Position numbers and translations under genes: made by a program
Part shown: piece by piece, positions 8,640 through 18,776 of the stretch
How positions within the stretch are numbered: the first letter of the stretch is position 1
Layout of the letters: each line of letters opens with the position of its first letter
The notes under the pieces: model-generated
Database searches by the model: none
Told to the model about the DNA's origin: nothing
What the model saw: the letters and a program-made list of their open reading frames with translations, nothing else
Assembly (NCBI RefSeq): GCF_005889735.1
Contig: NZ_VCKY01000027.1
Location: 1-64,000, forward strand
Origin: Nonomuraea turkmeniaca
GTDB lineage: Bacteria > Actinomycetota > Actinomycetes > Streptosporangiales > Streptosporangiaceae
Length of the DNA: 64,000 nt
Reading direction: 5' to 3'

Positions 8640-9114
8640 TCACCTCGGTCGAGTGGTGATTGAGCCAGAGCCGGCCACGTCCAGGACTGTCCATACGTTC
8701 TTCTGCTCGCGGGGGCCGGAGAGACCCGTGAACAGAATGCTAGCCAGCTGTGCTTAGGGATCTGGCCGCGTAGCGGTTCCGCTGGGCGGCCAGCGCCTCG
8801 ATCGCTTCGCTCGATCGATGACCTCGTTGTTGATGGGGAGGACGAACCCGGCCAGCGCATCGGTCTCCAGCGCGTCCAGATCGCCCGGAGTCGCCTGGGC
8901 CCGTGCGCCCCGCGGACGTCGTCGGCGGCGTGGCGCAGCCCCACGCGTAGATCCCCGCACCACCGCCGGCGCCAACTCGGGCCTCCTCGTCTTCGCTATC
9001 GATGCAAGACGAACGACGAGGCCAATAGACCTTCAGAATCTCTGAAATTTCATCAAACTCGAAAGAGTCAGGGATCCCAGGAAGTAAGCCCAGGTCCTGC
9101 AGTTCTGGCGACAC
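8640..9114 (-). pseudogene. degenerate coding remnant
   Basis: Pieces such as GIPDSFEFDEISEILKVYW, DLDALETDALAGFVLP and SEAIEALAAQRNRYAARSL look protein-like but lie in different minus-strand frames within 400 bases. No intact gene can be drawn and the family is not recognised. Together with 7258-8633 it forms a decayed zone upstream of the RHS toxin locus. From 9115 to 9313 nothing was seen. Confidence 0.3.
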
Positions 9115-9313
9115 TCAATCGCTCGACGAACTAAGGGTTATTTAACAATAGATCGGCGAGCGGCGGCGTCGTGTTCGGTCTCGCTCTCGACTCGCACCCA
9201 AAGCTGTTCCGCCCAACCATATGCGAAGTGACCGCGCCGCCGCAGCCGTCAACCAATTCTGGAGCCCCGCCGAAATCAACCTGGCGGAGCTTCAGATTAC
9301 CGGCCCATTGAGG

Positions 9314-9775
9314 TCAAACCTGGTCTTGCCAGATTTCAAACTCACGCGGTGTCTTGCCGGCAAGAATATTCATAATAGTAGCTCGGTCTATGGACCCTAG
9401 CCATACGTCGAAAGATCTCTTGTCCTCTGGAAACCACCATTCGGAGTAGCTGCCGGCGAACTCTAGCTCGTCATCCAATGGATACCTGAACTCGAATTGC
9501 ACCTGAATGTAGTAATCGTGCTCCCCAGTGGAGTCGACAACTTCGAGTTGGCGAGCCAAACTAAGCACAAAAGTCGGTTCGGAGAACCAGCTTACCTTTC
9601 CATACTGAAAGAGGTATCCGTCCACATCAGGTACGTCGGGCACATCGAACTCAATCGCTGAGTAGCGACGCACCAGACCGGTCAACCCCGAGGGCTGAAA
9701 GTTGAACGAGGCTGCCTCGGCGAGGAGTCCCCTGGCGAGGCCCAAAGCTGCCTCTACCTGCTGCTTGCCAGACAT
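9314..9775 (-). CDS. putative immunity protein for the AHH-nuclease RHS toxin
   Basis: A 153-residue protein. The ATG at 9775 is preceded by GGGAAAGG; a GTG two codons upstream is also possible. It is acidic, rich in aromatic residues (YLFQYGKVSWF, YYIQVQFEFRYP, EWWFPEDKRSFDVWLG) and has no signal peptide or membrane span. Position is the main evidence: it lies about 85 bases downstream of, and in the same direction as, the toxin-bearing 3' end of the RHS gene, where immunity genes of polymorphic toxins sit. Its AT content is higher than that of the RHS body, as often seen for exchanged toxin/immunity cassettes. I do not recognise the family by sequence. Confidence 0.6.
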   Translation of the reverse strand: MSGKQQVEAALGLARGLLAEAASFNFQPSGLTGLVRRYSAIEFDVPDVPDVDGYLFQYGKVSWFSEPTFVLSLARQLEVVDSTGEHDYYIQVQFEFRYPLDDELEFAGSYSEWWFPEDKRSFDVWLGSIDRATIMNILAGKTPREFEIWQDQV

Positions 9776-9858
9776 GATCACCTTTCCCGCAGACGCCTTA
9801 GCCTAAGGATAGTGCCCGCCTGCCGAGCCCTCACGCCCAGCAGGCGGACACTCTCAGC

Positions 9859-12800
9859 TTAGGGCCAGTAGCCCCCCTGGAGCTGCTTCCTGATGTGGTC
9901 TATTACGTCAAGGGCTTCTCCCCGGGTACGAGCCCCACTCATCAGCTTGTTCACATGATCGTAGTAATCGTTCGTGTGAATTCTTGAATGCACCGAAGCG
10001 CCCGTTGGGTTGGGCGATCCACTGCTACGCGGCAGCCACACGCCATTCTCGGCATCATTCACACCGATGCCGAACTTGTCCAGTACTGCCCTTGCAGGAG
10101 CAGCCCTTGGCGAGTTTCCAGCCACAATGTGGTGCGGACTGTGAGGCGTGCTCGGCTCCGGGAAGCCAGCACCGATAAGGCCTCGTCGTAGCTTATCCGC
10201 GCATCCCGGATCAGCATTGTGAACAAGGACCGCTTGGTCGCCTGCCACTACATGGTAGGTGTGGACGTCATCGACGGTTAGGTTGTACATCCACCGTGCT
10301 GAGTCGAAGGTGTGTACCTTAACCACGGCGGCGCGGCGGCCGTCGGTGGAGCGGAGCAGATCCTTGGGCTGGAGGTCGCCAGCGTCCACCCACTCCTTGC
10401 GCCCGCTTTCCCAGAAGGGATGCTCCATCGTTGTGTGGAGCGTGCTTTGCCTTCCATCGACGGACTTGATGGTCACATCCGTCATGGCAGTGTCGAGATT
10501 GCGATGGATGGCAGTTACTGTCTCGGGCGCAGTCTCACCCGTCTCCGGTTTGGTGGCCAGTACTTCGTCGCCTATCTCGATGTCCTCGATGTTCTTCTGC
10601 GTGCCGTTAGCCATGAGAACTTGGGTTCCGGGCGCGAAGCTGTTGAGGCATGGATTCCTTGCCGTCCAGCCTCCGGTCCTTGGCACATTTCTGGGTCTGA
10701 AAGCTCCCGTTTCCGGAGCGATGAACATGGAGAGTATGTGGATGCCCCAGTAGCCGGTTTGGTATTCGGGTGACGTGGGATCCGTTCCAAAAAGGGATTG
10801 TATGGGAAGCTGCGGGAGATCAGAGAAGCCCGGCACGAAATGGCAGACGAAGCAGGTCATGTCCCAGGCACCCTGAAAAATGCCCATGGCCGAATCTAAT
10901 GGCGCCTGCCAGAAATCAGGCGGCTGGAACGGGGGGGTCCACGCGGGCGGTAGAGGGCCATCTGACGGTAGATCAACCGGTGCGACGGTTGGTGTACCGT
11001 TACTGGGCGCTGGTGAGCTCGTGCAGTTAAAGCTGCACGCGCTGGGAGAGGTCGGGCCGGCGTGAATGTGAACAGGGCCGGTGAAGATGTTTTCATGGCC
11101 GCCGTAGCTACCCTTGCACGGGCCATGTGCACATTGGTAGTCGATGTGCTTTTGCGTTGGGGGCAATGCTGGGCCGCTTATCGACTGGCTGACCTGGCCG
11201 GATTGCGGCGTGCCTTTGCCGCTAGTGCCTTTATTGCCCGTACTGGGGCCGTTGTTCGTGTTTTGTGGATTGCCTTGACGGGGTTCGGACCGCGGTTCGC
11301 GGTCAACATCCCCACGAGTGCCTGCCTCGCCATTGCCAGGCACACCGGTGCAGGCGGGTGGATCGTAGTTGGGGTCGTCCCAGCGCATAGGGTCGTCGTT
11401 GTAGTAGTCGACGTTTCGGCAGGGCTCGTGGCCGTTCGGGTCGCGGTGGACGAGCGGGTTGGCGTTGCCGTAGGTGTAGCGGTTGGCCTGCACGGAGGGG
11501 CTGGCGGGTAGGGTCCAGTCGTCGCGATTGGTGAAGGTGCCGGTGCCGGGTTGGTACCAGCGGGCGTGCATGTTGACGGTGCCGGTGTCGGGGTCGGTGT
11601 ATTCGCCCTGGTAGCCAAGGCTGGTCTTGGGGCCGGTCTGGGCGGTGACCTCGCCGAACGGGTTATAGGCGGTAGTCGTGGCCAGGGCCGTACCGGAGAA
11701 GGTTCCGATCAGGTCCTGGTGGACGTCGGTGAGGGCGCCGAGGGCCGGGTTGGCGCCTTCCTTGGCGCTGAGGAGGTCGCCGGAGGGGTCGCGGCCGTAG
11801 CTGGCCTGGACGATGCCGCCGGCGTCGGTGATGGCGATGATGTCGTTGTCGAGCCCGGCGTAGGCGAAGCGCTGCTGGCCGCTCGAGCTTTGGCGGCTGC
11901 TCATCCGGTCGAAGGCGTCGTAGGTGTAGGTGGCGTCGCGGTCGTTGATGAGCCGGTCGAAGGCGTCGAAGGTCAGGGTGCGGGTGGTGCCGTCCTTGGT
12001 CTGGCTGGCCAGGGTGCCGCGCGGGGTGTAGGTGTAGTCGGCGCCGTCGCCGGAGAGCAGGCGGTTGCGTTCGTCGTAGCTGTAGGTTTTGTCGCCGGCT
12101 TTGGTGCGGTTGCCGGCGTCGTCCCAGTCGTAGCTGGTGGTGGTGCCGCCTGGGCTGGTCCAGGAGGTGAGGCGGCCGGCGTGGTCGTAGCCGTAGGCGT
12201 TGCTGCCGGCGCCGGCCAGGCCGGTGGTGGTTTTGCTGGTGAGGTTGTCGTCCTTGTCCCAGCCGTAGGTGATCTTGGCGAGTTCGGCGGCGGTGCTGTT
12301 CTTCAGGGTGTGGGTGAGGGGCCGGTCGAGGGCGTCGTAGGTGTAGGCCTGGGTGTTGACCGGGTTGGCCGAGGTGATGGTGGTGAGCCGGTCGGCCTTG
12401 TCGTAGGCGTAGGTGTTGGTGCGGCCGCTGACCGGGTCGGCGACGGTCTTGAGCCGGCTGGCGTTGTCCCAGGTGAAGGTGGTGGTTCCGGTGGCGTCGA
12501 TGCGTTGGGTGGGGTTGCCGCGCTCGTCGTAGGCGAAGCTGCTGCTGACGCCGGCGGGGGTGGAGACCTTGGTGAGCAGGCTGCGGTCGTTGTACTCGAG
12601 CGTGTGGTCGCCCACGCTGGTGGGGCGGTCGGCCAGGTCGTAGCCGTAGGTCTTGTCGCCGGCGACGATGCCGGCCCCGGATCCGGTGACCTTGGTGAGC
12701 CGGTTGAGCTGGTCGAACTGGCGGTCCAGGCGGACCCCGCCGGGCTTGATCAGCGCGGTCTCGTTGCCGGCCGCGTCGTAGAGGTGGGTCCAGGTGCGAT

Positions 12801-15800
12801 CGGCCAGGTTCGAGTGCGCGGTCGTGGCCGGCTCGGTGAGGGTTTCGACCAGGCCGAGGCTGTTGTAGCTGGTCCAGGTGGCGTTGCCGCGGCCGTCGGT
12901 GAGCCGGGTGCGGGCGCCGGTGGCGTCGTAGCCGAAGCTGGTGGTGATCGACTTGGTGGCCGAGACGGGTTCGATGAGTACGGTCAGCTGGTCGGTGGCG
13001 TCGAAGGTGCGCCGGGTGATGCGTCCCTCGCCGGAGGTGATCTGGGTGAGGTTGTCGGCGGCGTCGTAGCCGTAGCCGACGGTGCGCACGGTGGCGCCGG
13101 CGCTGTCCAGGCTCTTCAAGCCGGTCAGGCGGCCGGCCGGGTCGTATTCCGCGCTGGTGGCGTTCCCTTCGGCGTTGGTCACCTTGGCCGGGCGGCCGGT
13201 CAGGTCGTAGGTGTAGGTCGTGGTGTTCGGCGTGGGGTCGGTCTCGGTGGTGACCTCGCCGACCGCGTTGACCGTATAGCTGGTGATCTTGTCGCCGGAC
13301 GCGGTCACCTTGGTCATCTTGGTCAGGTCGCCGGCGTCGTTGTATTGCAGGTTCGTGGTGAAGGCGGCTGCGGTCGGCTTGCGCTCGATGGTGGTGCGGG
13401 TGATCTGCCGGCCCAGGTCGTCATAGGTCGCCTCCCGGCGGGCGCCGGTCGGATCCACGGCGGCCAGTTGCTCACCCGCCAGGTCGAGCTCCGTCACCCA
13501 CTGCCCGGCGCTCTGCCCAGGGCTGGCGGGCGGGTCGGTGACGCGTACCGCGTTGCTCAGCGCGTCGTACTCGATGCTGGTGACCTGTCCGCGCGGATCA
13601 GTGGTCCTGATCAGACGGCCCGCGGTGTCGTAGGCGTAGGTGATCTTCGGCGTGATAGTGCTGCCGCCGGGCGGGGTGTAGGCCATGCCGGTGTCAGAAG
13701 TGAGCCGGCCGGCTCGGTCGAAGCCTGAGGTGGTGAGCCGTCCCTCGCCGTCGACGGTGTGGGTCGTGTTGCCCACGGTGTTGTAGCCGTAGCGGGTGGC
13801 GGGCCTTGCGGTCTGAGCGGCGCCGTCCTTCTCGATCTGGACGGGGGGTGCCTTGGCCTCCACCAGCCGTCCGGCCGCGTCGTAGCGGTAACTGGTGGTG
13901 TAGGCGGCCGGATCGGCCCCGGCCGCGTTGCCGCGCGGGTCGGTGATGGAGGTGGCCAGACCGCGATCGTCGTAGCCGATGACGGAGACCAGATCCTCAT
14001 CACCGTTCTCGATCACTTCGCGGTTGACCAGCCCGGTCTTGGTGTAGCCGTATTCGCGAACCTCGCTGCGTGTGGAGCCGGCACCGGTGAGCACCGTCTT
14101 GATCACGTTGCTCACATCGTCGTAGCTGTAGATGGTCTTGCGATTGACTCCGGCCGGGTCGACGGTCTGCGAGGTGAGGCGATTGGCCGCGTCATAGGTG
14201 GCGTCAGTGGTCAGCGTGCCGCCGCCGGTGATCTGCTTGGTCTGATTGCCGGCCCCGTCGTAGAGATGTTCCTCCAGCACGACGTCTCGGGTCGTGGTGG
14301 CGCCGTTCAGTTTGACGTCATCGGCAATCGTCTGCCAGGGCAGGTCGTCGGCGTAGTAGGTGTAGGACGTCTTGCGGCCCATCGCATCCACCCTCGCGGC
14401 CAGGCGGCCGCCCGGGTCGTAGGAGCGTGCTTCCAGCACCACGTCCTTGGCCGCCTGCGGGTTGACCGGGCTACCGGTCCACCCCTTCAACGTCTTGGAA
14501 ATCAGCTCGCCGCGCTTGCTGTAGGCCTGCTCGATGACCGTGCCCCGCGCGTCGGTCACTCGCGCCAGCTGGCCGAGGGTGTTCCAGTCCTGGCGGACCA
14601 CACCGCCTTCGGGATCGGAGATCGACTTCAGGTGGCCGAAGTCGTCGTAGGCGTAGGTGGTGGTCCGCGCGGCATCGCCGCCGGTCGTATCGGCGTGCGT
14701 CTGCGTCAGCGTGCGCCCGTCCGGGTCATAGGTGTACGCGGTCTGGGCGGTGTGGGTCACGCCGCTGATCTCGTTCTTGACTCCAGGCCCGGTCTGCGAC
14801 ACCAGCCGCCCAAGTCCGTCGTGGGCGAAGGTGGTCGTTACTCCCTGGGGGTGGGCGTTCGACACCTCGGACTTGCTGATGACGCGTCCGAGGGCATCGT
14901 GTCCTTGCTTGGTCACGAGTCCGGCGGGGTTTGTCTGCTCGGCCAGGTCTCCGGCCGAGGTGTAGCGGTAGGACCAGATGCTTCCAGCGGGGTCCTTCTG
15001 GGTCTGGACCAGTCCGGCAGGCGTGGTTCCACCGCCTACCGCCGGCTCGGTGCCCTCGGTGTAGGTGAAGGTGGTCCCCCAGAATTCGCCCTCGGAGCGT
15101 GGCGGCAGGGTCGCTATAACGATCTGTCCATAGGTGTCGAACCACCAGCGGCTGGCGTAGGTGCCGTCCATGAAGTTGGCCGAGCGGCCGTCATTCACGG
15201 CCCGCAATTGGTCGTTGCGGGGGTCGAACGGGTCGCTATGCGTCTCATACGCATACCACTCCCAAAACCCGGTTCCGCCGCTGCGCTGCCGGTGACGCCC
15301 GATAACGTTGCCGCGTGCGTCATTCACCAGGGTGGTCACATTGCCGTTGCGGTCGGTGACCTTCGAGGGGTAGCCGGCCGTGTCGTACTCGTAGCTGGTC
15401 TTCTTGCCCAGCTGGTCGGTGTGGGAGACCAGCCGGTTGCCGCGCCAGGTGTCGAATTCGTGCACCAGCGTGTCAGTGGCCGGGTTGGTCACCGTGACCT
15501 TGGAGATGCCTGTCTGGTTGTTGAGCACGGGCGCGGCCAGCTGCCATTGGCCGCCGTGCGCGTCGGTGTGGGTCTTGATCCGGTCGGTAGCGGCATCGTA
15601 GGTGGCCTGCATCGCCACTCGTCCCGATGGTAGCGTGATCTTCGACATCAGGTGCGGCGCCGCCGCGCGGGCCGCGTGGTGCGTGGCGACCTCGTGGGCC
15701 GACAGCGGCTTGTCGTAGATGGCGACCTCATCCAGGTGGCCGGTCAACGGCAGGTCCTGCGTGGTGGCAGGGCCGGCGGGCCACTTGCCGCCCTCCAGGC

Positions 15801-18021
15801 GGCCGTTACCCAGCCAGGCGCCTACCGGCCAGCCGCCGAACCCGCTGCCCGTGGCCGTGCCCACGCTCTGGCCGTCCAGGAACATCTGCTGCGCCGTGCC
15901 CGACAACGTGAGCACCGCATGATGCCACTGGCCGTCGTTGACCACGCCCGGCGAGGTGATCGGCGCGATCGTGGCCGTGCCGGTGGTGGGCCGGAACTGG
16001 CCGCGCAGCTTGCCGTCGGAGCCCACATACAGCACCGACCGGGCCAGATCGGAGCTGCTGTCGGTCCCGCCCGACATGATCACGCCGGTCTTGGTGGTCT
16101 TGAACCATGCCTCCACCGACGCCGCATCGCCCAGACGCGCGATCGCGTGTTCCGGCAGGCTGATCACTCCGCTGCCGGTCAATTGCGCGGCCTTGTCCGT
16201 GCTGGCCTCGACCGCACCCGCCTGCCCCAGCGTGACAGAGGAATACGTGGCAGCACCGGCGCCCCGTCCGGAATCCGCCGCCTTCTGCCCCGAAGTTTCA
16301 CCCAGCCGCCAATAGCCGAGAGGATCGGAGTTCAGCACCGCGCTGTAATACTGCGAGCCGCCGGCATAGCCATAGGTGGTGCAGTTGGGCTGCGCAACCG
16401 GCGCGCACACCGACGTCAACTTGTCCCCGTCGTAGCTGTAGGTCCAGCGCAACGGCTGGCCGTTGACCGGGTCGGTGTCCACAGAGGTGACATGTGATCC
16501 GGTCCAGCCGAACGACAACGAACGGCCGCCGACTCCGCTGACTTTGGCCAGTTTCCCGTCCGTCCCGTAGGTCAGGTTCTGGGTACGCCCCCGCAGGTCC
16601 GCAATCTTGACCAACCGGCCATTGGCGTCAAAGACGTACGAGGTGGATGACTTGTCCATCAGCCGCCATCCGGTGACCGGCCCGTCCGCCGACTCGCGGG
16701 TCTCGGCTAACGTCGCCTGCAGGCCGGGCGGCGGCTGAAAGGTTCCGCCCGTGCCGTTGGCCGCGAACCGGACCTGCCGCCCGTCCGGGAAGGTGACCAG
16801 CAGGGTCCCGCCCACCTCGGGGCTGATCTTCATGTCCCAGCGGGTGGACCAGCCCGCCCCGAACATCCCATCCCGGCGCGGGTCCAGACTGTTGTAGGAG
16901 CGCACCACCGACAACGGCGGGCCCACCGTCGCCACCGCGGCATCGGTGACCGAGGTCGTGTAGTTCCCGGTCGCAGGCTGAAACCTTTGCCCCTCAGCGC
17001 CCGGGGTTGCGAACAGCGAACCGGTCGCCGGCTGCCGCACGCCGGTGGTAAAGGTGCCCTTCCACGAGGTGCTCTTGCTGTTACTGCTGTCGGTCGCCGT
17101 CACCTGCCACCAGTACTGCTTACTCCACGCCAGCGCCATATCCGCCGGAACCCGCCACGTACTGGCGTTGGCCGCCAGGCTCCCTGACGACACACACCCG
17201 CTCGCAAGCGCCTCATCGTCGCAAACCTTGAAGGCGTACTGGATCGGGTAACTGCCCATGTTGCTGTAGGCCTGCGCGCCAAACAGCGGCGTCCGCGTGC
17301 TGATCAGCATCCCGTTCAACGGAAAGACCGCAGTCAGCGTCGGCGGGTACTGCGTCGGAGGAGGCGGCGGCACCGGGTCAGCCTCACACGCTGTCCACTG
17401 CGTCCAGTACGACTGGTACGTGTACATCCCATCACCATCGGGATCCATGTAGTCGCCCGAACCCGGCGCCTTGCCTACCGGCACCGACACCCGAGCCCAC
17501 CACACATACCGGCTGCTGCCGCTGGCATACCAGACATGAGTACCCGACGAATACGAGCGCCCCGCGTCGTACTGCGGATACGACGAGCAGAGAACTGCCT
17601 GCGCGGCCATCAGCGCCGCACCGCTCGTCACCGCCCGTTCCGACCCCGTCGACTCTGCCACAGCGCGTTCAGGAAGGGGCACCACAGGCTCTGGCCGGTC
17701 CTCTCGGACCACGCTCTTGCGCTCCTCCGGCGGCAGCGAACCCGGCGGCAACTTTGTCGACGCAACAGACTTCGCCCCAGCAACTGCCTTGCGCTGAGCC
17801 GGCTGGGTCACCGAGGTCTCCGTCAACGACGGCACCCCCGCCGCTGACCCCCACTGCTGCTTTGGCGTCTCTGGAGGTGCGCCCTGCGACGTGGCCGCCA
17901 TCGTAGCGCCAGCCTGGGCAACGACCGGCTGGGCCGACAGCACGAGCAAACCTGGCATCAATGAGATGGCGACCGCAAGAGCCGCATAGCGCGAACGAGA
18001 CCACGACAGTATCCGGCGCAT
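9859..18021 (-). CDS. RHS/YD-repeat polymorphic toxin with Hint and AHH nuclease C terminus
   Basis: A 2720-residue secreted protein. In order: signal peptide (about 1-36); a linker; a Trp/Tyr-rich carbohydrate-binding-like domain (about 143-215); an Ig/FnIII-like domain (about 228-320); a DUF6531-like RHS lead-in (from about 346); a LamG-type domain (about 558-790, WRLGETSG to HLDEVAIYDKPLS); many YD repeats of the TYTYDLTGR type to about 2130; an RHS core (ARWYQPGTGTFTNRD) near 2150; a variable linker; a Hint autoprocessing domain (about 2455-2602, from CLNSFAPGTQVLM to AVLVHN); and a C-terminal AHH-family HNH/EndoVII-like nuclease (2605-2720) with SPHHIVAGNS at about 2630 and an NDAENGVWLP segment. 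The RHS shell should encapsulate the toxin and Hint should release it. The target is probably nucleic acid in competing cells. The antisense frames across the repeats are shadows. Confidence 0.9.
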   Translation of the reverse strand: MRRILSWSRSRYAALAVAISLMPGLLVLSAQPVVAQAGATMAATSQGAPPETPKQQWGSAAGVPSLTETSVTQPAQRKAVAGAKSVASTKLPPGSLPPEERKSVVREDRPEPVVPLPERAVAESTGSERAVTSGAALMAAQAVLCSSYPQYDAGRSYSSGTHVWYASGSSRYVWWARVSVPVGKAPGSGDYMDPDGDGMYTYQSYWTQWTACEADPVPPPPPTQYPPTLTAVFPLNGMLISTRTPLFGAQAYSNMGSYPIQYAFKVCDDEALASGCVSSGSLAANASTWRVPADMALAWSKQYWWQVTATDSSNSKSTSWKGTFTTGVRQPATGSLFATPGAEGQRFQPATGNYTTSVTDAAVATVGPPLSVVRSYNSLDPRRDGMFGAGWSTRWDMKISPEVGGTLLVTFPDGRQVRFAANGTGGTFQPPPGLQATLAETRESADGPVTGWRLMDKSSTSYVFDANGRLVKIADLRGRTQNLTYGTDGKLAKVSGVGGRSLSFGWTGSHVTSVDTDPVNGQPLRWTYSYDGDKLTSVCAPVAQPNCTTYGYAGGSQYYSAVLNSDPLGYWRLGETSGQKAADSGRGAGAATYSSVTLGQAGAVEASTDKAAQLTGSGVISLPEHAIARLGDAASVEAWFKTTKTGVIMSGGTDSSSDLARSVLYVGSDGKLRGQFRPTTGTATIAPITSPGVVNDGQWHHAVLTLSGTAQQMFLDGQSVGTATGSGFGGWPVGAWLGNGRLEGGKWPAGPATTQDLPLTGHLDEVAIYDKPLSAHEVATHHAARAAAPHLMSKITLPSGRVAMQATYDAATDRIKTHTDAHGGQWQLAAPVLNNQTGISKVTVTNPATDTLVHEFDTWRGNRLVSHTDQLGKKTSYEYDTAGYPSKVTDRNGNVTTLVNDARGNVIGRHRQRSGGTGFWEWYAYETHSDPFDPRNDQLRAVNDGRSANFMDGTYASRWWFDTYGQIVIATLPPRSEGEFWGTTFTYTEGTEPAVGGGTTPAGLVQTQKDPAGSIWSYRYTSAGDLAEQTNPAGLVTKQGHDALGRVISKSEVSNAHPQGVTTTFAHDGLGRLVSQTGPGVKNEISGVTHTAQTAYTYDPDGRTLTQTHADTTGGDAARTTTYAYDDFGHLKSISDPEGGVVRQDWNTLGQLARVTDARGTVIEQAYSKRGELISKTLKGWTGSPVNPQAAKDVVLEARSYDPGGRLAARVDAMGRKTSYTYYADDLPWQTIADDVKLNGATTTRDVVLEEHLYDGAGNQTKQITGGGTLTTDATYDAANRLTSQTVDPAGVNRKTIYSYDDVSNVIKTVLTGAGSTRSEVREYGYTKTGLVNREVIENGDEDLVSVIGYDDRGLATSITDPRGNAAGADPAAYTTSYRYDAAGRLVEAKAPPVQIEKDGAAQTARPATRYGYNTVGNTTHTVDGEGRLTTSGFDRAGRLTSDTGMAYTPPGGSTITPKITYAYDTAGRLIRTTDPRGQVTSIEYDALSNAVRVTDPPASPGQSAGQWVTELDLAGEQLAAVDPTGARREATYDDLGRQITRTTIERKPTAAAFTTNLQYNDAGDLTKMTKVTASGDKITSYTVNAVGEVTTETDPTPNTTTYTYDLTGRPAKVTNAEGNATSAEYDPAGRLTGLKSLDSAGATVRTVGYGYDAADNLTQITSGEGRITRRTFDATDQLTVLIEPVSATKSITTSFGYDATGARTRLTDGRGNATWTSYNSLGLVETLTEPATTAHSNLADRTWTHLYDAAGNETALIKPGGVRLDRQFDQLNRLTKVTGSGAGIVAGDKTYGYDLADRPTSVGDHTLEYNDRSLLTKVSTPAGVSSSFAYDERGNPTQRIDATGTTTFTWDNASRLKTVADPVSGRTNTYAYDKADRLTTITSANPVNTQAYTYDALDRPLTHTLKNSTAAELAKITYGWDKDDNLTSKTTTGLAGAGSNAYGYDHAGRLTSWTSPGGTTTSYDWDDAGNRTKAGDKTYSYDERNRLLSGDGADYTYTPRGTLASQTKDGTTRTLTFDAFDRLINDRDATYTYDAFDRMSSRQSSSGQQRFAYAGLDNDIIAITDAGGIVQASYGRDPSGDLLSAKEGANPALGALTDVHQDLIGTFSGTALATTTAYNPFGEVTAQTGPKTSLGYQGEYTDPDTGTVNMHARWYQPGTGTFTNRDDWTLPASPSVQANRYTYGNANPLVHRDPNGHEPCRNVDYYNDDPMRWDDPNYDPPACTGVPGNGEAGTRGDVDREPRSEPRQGNPQNTNNGPSTGNKGTSGKGTPQSGQVSQSISGPALPPTQKHIDYQCAHGPCKGSYGGHENIFTGPVHIHAGPTSPSACSFNCTSSPAPSNGTPTVAPVDLPSDGPLPPAWTPPFQPPDFWQAPLDSAMGIFQGAWDMTCFVCHFVPGFSDLPQLPIQSLFGTDPTSPEYQTGYWGIHILSMFIAPETGAFRPRNVPRTGGWTARNPCLNSFAPGTQVLMANGTQKNIEDIEIGDEVLATKPETGETAPETVTAIHRNLDTAMTDVTIKSVDGRQSTLHTTMEHPFWESGRKEWVDAGDLQPKDLLRSTDGRRAAVVKVHTFDSARWMYNLTVDDVHTYHVVAGDQAVLVHNADPGCADKLRRGLIGAGFPEPSTPHSPHHIVAGNSPRAAPARAVLDKFGIGVNDAENGVWLPRSSGSPNPTGASVHSRIHTNDYYDHVNKLMSGARTRGEALDVIDHIRKQLQGGYWP

Positions 18022-18636
18022 GCGCCATCACACTCCGAACCACAACGAAAGACACCGACAGGGGGCGTCAACCGTTGCCCTCTGCTACAGGGCGATAGGC
18101 GTTCTGCCGTGCAGCTCGGAGCCGATCAACATCCGACGCTCAACGTAAATAAATCCGACCTATCCGACAAGACGGGCGATCATCACAAATCAGAAAACAG
18201 ACATATCTGGTACGCAACATTCCGTCACGGGCTTTAGAGGACAGGCTGCGCCACAGAGTCGACGCGGGAGCCGTGCATCGGTTTCCGCGGGTAACCACTC
18301 GCCCGGTCTTGGGACGGCCGAGGGCCGCCTCCATGCTCTCGCTAAGCTCTGGCTGATAGCGTGGAACACATAAGCCCCGGGAGCGCCTCTGCTGGTACGC
18401 ATCCCGGGGTACCGCTGTGTTGCTCTCTGACCTGTCCCGAGAGGCATGTGTGGTCGTGGTAGAGCGGCCCGGAGGAGAGGTCCAAGTCTTGCCCGCTGGC
18501 AGGGCAGAGATCCGCGTTCCCTGACATTCGCGCGCGGCGGCGTTTGGTGCTCACGATCTGTCTCATCGACCGACCGATGGGTTCGGCGGACTCGTGGCCT
18601 GCGGGATTGCCCTGTCGGGATCGCTCAAGGCTTCAA
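18022..18636. other. upstream region of the RHS gene, no supportable gene
   Basis: The stretch must contain the RHS promoter and leader. A GGAG lies about 11 bases before the ATG at 18021. No coding frame with convincing composition was found, and no promoter boxes are clear enough to call. Confidence 0.35.
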
Positions 18637-18660
18637 GATCATCCCCCATATGTCCCCAGA
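18637..18660 (+). repeat. 24-bp direct repeat, copy A (candidate integrase arm site)
   Basis: It starts CAAGATCATCC and ends CATATGTCCCC. It differs from copy B at 18889-18912 at two positions. The two copies lie on either side of the tRNA-Arg half at 18777-18822. That is the layout expected for arm-type integrase binding sites around an att core, but this role is an inference. Confidence 0.6.
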
Positions 18661-18722
18661 TCATGGTCCTGCGGCTGCATACGGGTGCCCTCGGCGGCCT
18701 ACCAAGGGCCTGACAAGTAAAA

Positions 18723-18748
18723 GACCTGCGGTCGATAAACCGCAGGTC
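18723..18748. terminator. perfect 10-bp hairpin beside the tRNA fragment
   Basis: GACCTGCGGT and ACCGCAGGTC form a perfect 10-bp stem around a 6-base loop. It lies 28 bases beyond the 3' end of the minus-strand tRNA-Arg half, so it fits a terminator of the original tRNA gene. No U-tract is evident, as is usual in actinomycetes. Confidence 0.6.
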
Positions 18749-18776
18749 AGAGGCTGAAATGCCTGGTGGAGATGAG

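Noticed and set aside
11551..15633. Long plus-strand open frames opposite the RHS gene
   Set aside because: They are Gly/Val-rich antisense shadows of YD repeats, with no start signals or domains. The minus-strand RHS reading has clear domains.
11500..16300. Tandem repeat structure suggestive of an array
   Set aside because: The repeats are diverged, codon-periodic YD-repeat coding units, not identical repeats with spacers. No CRISPR array is present in the window.
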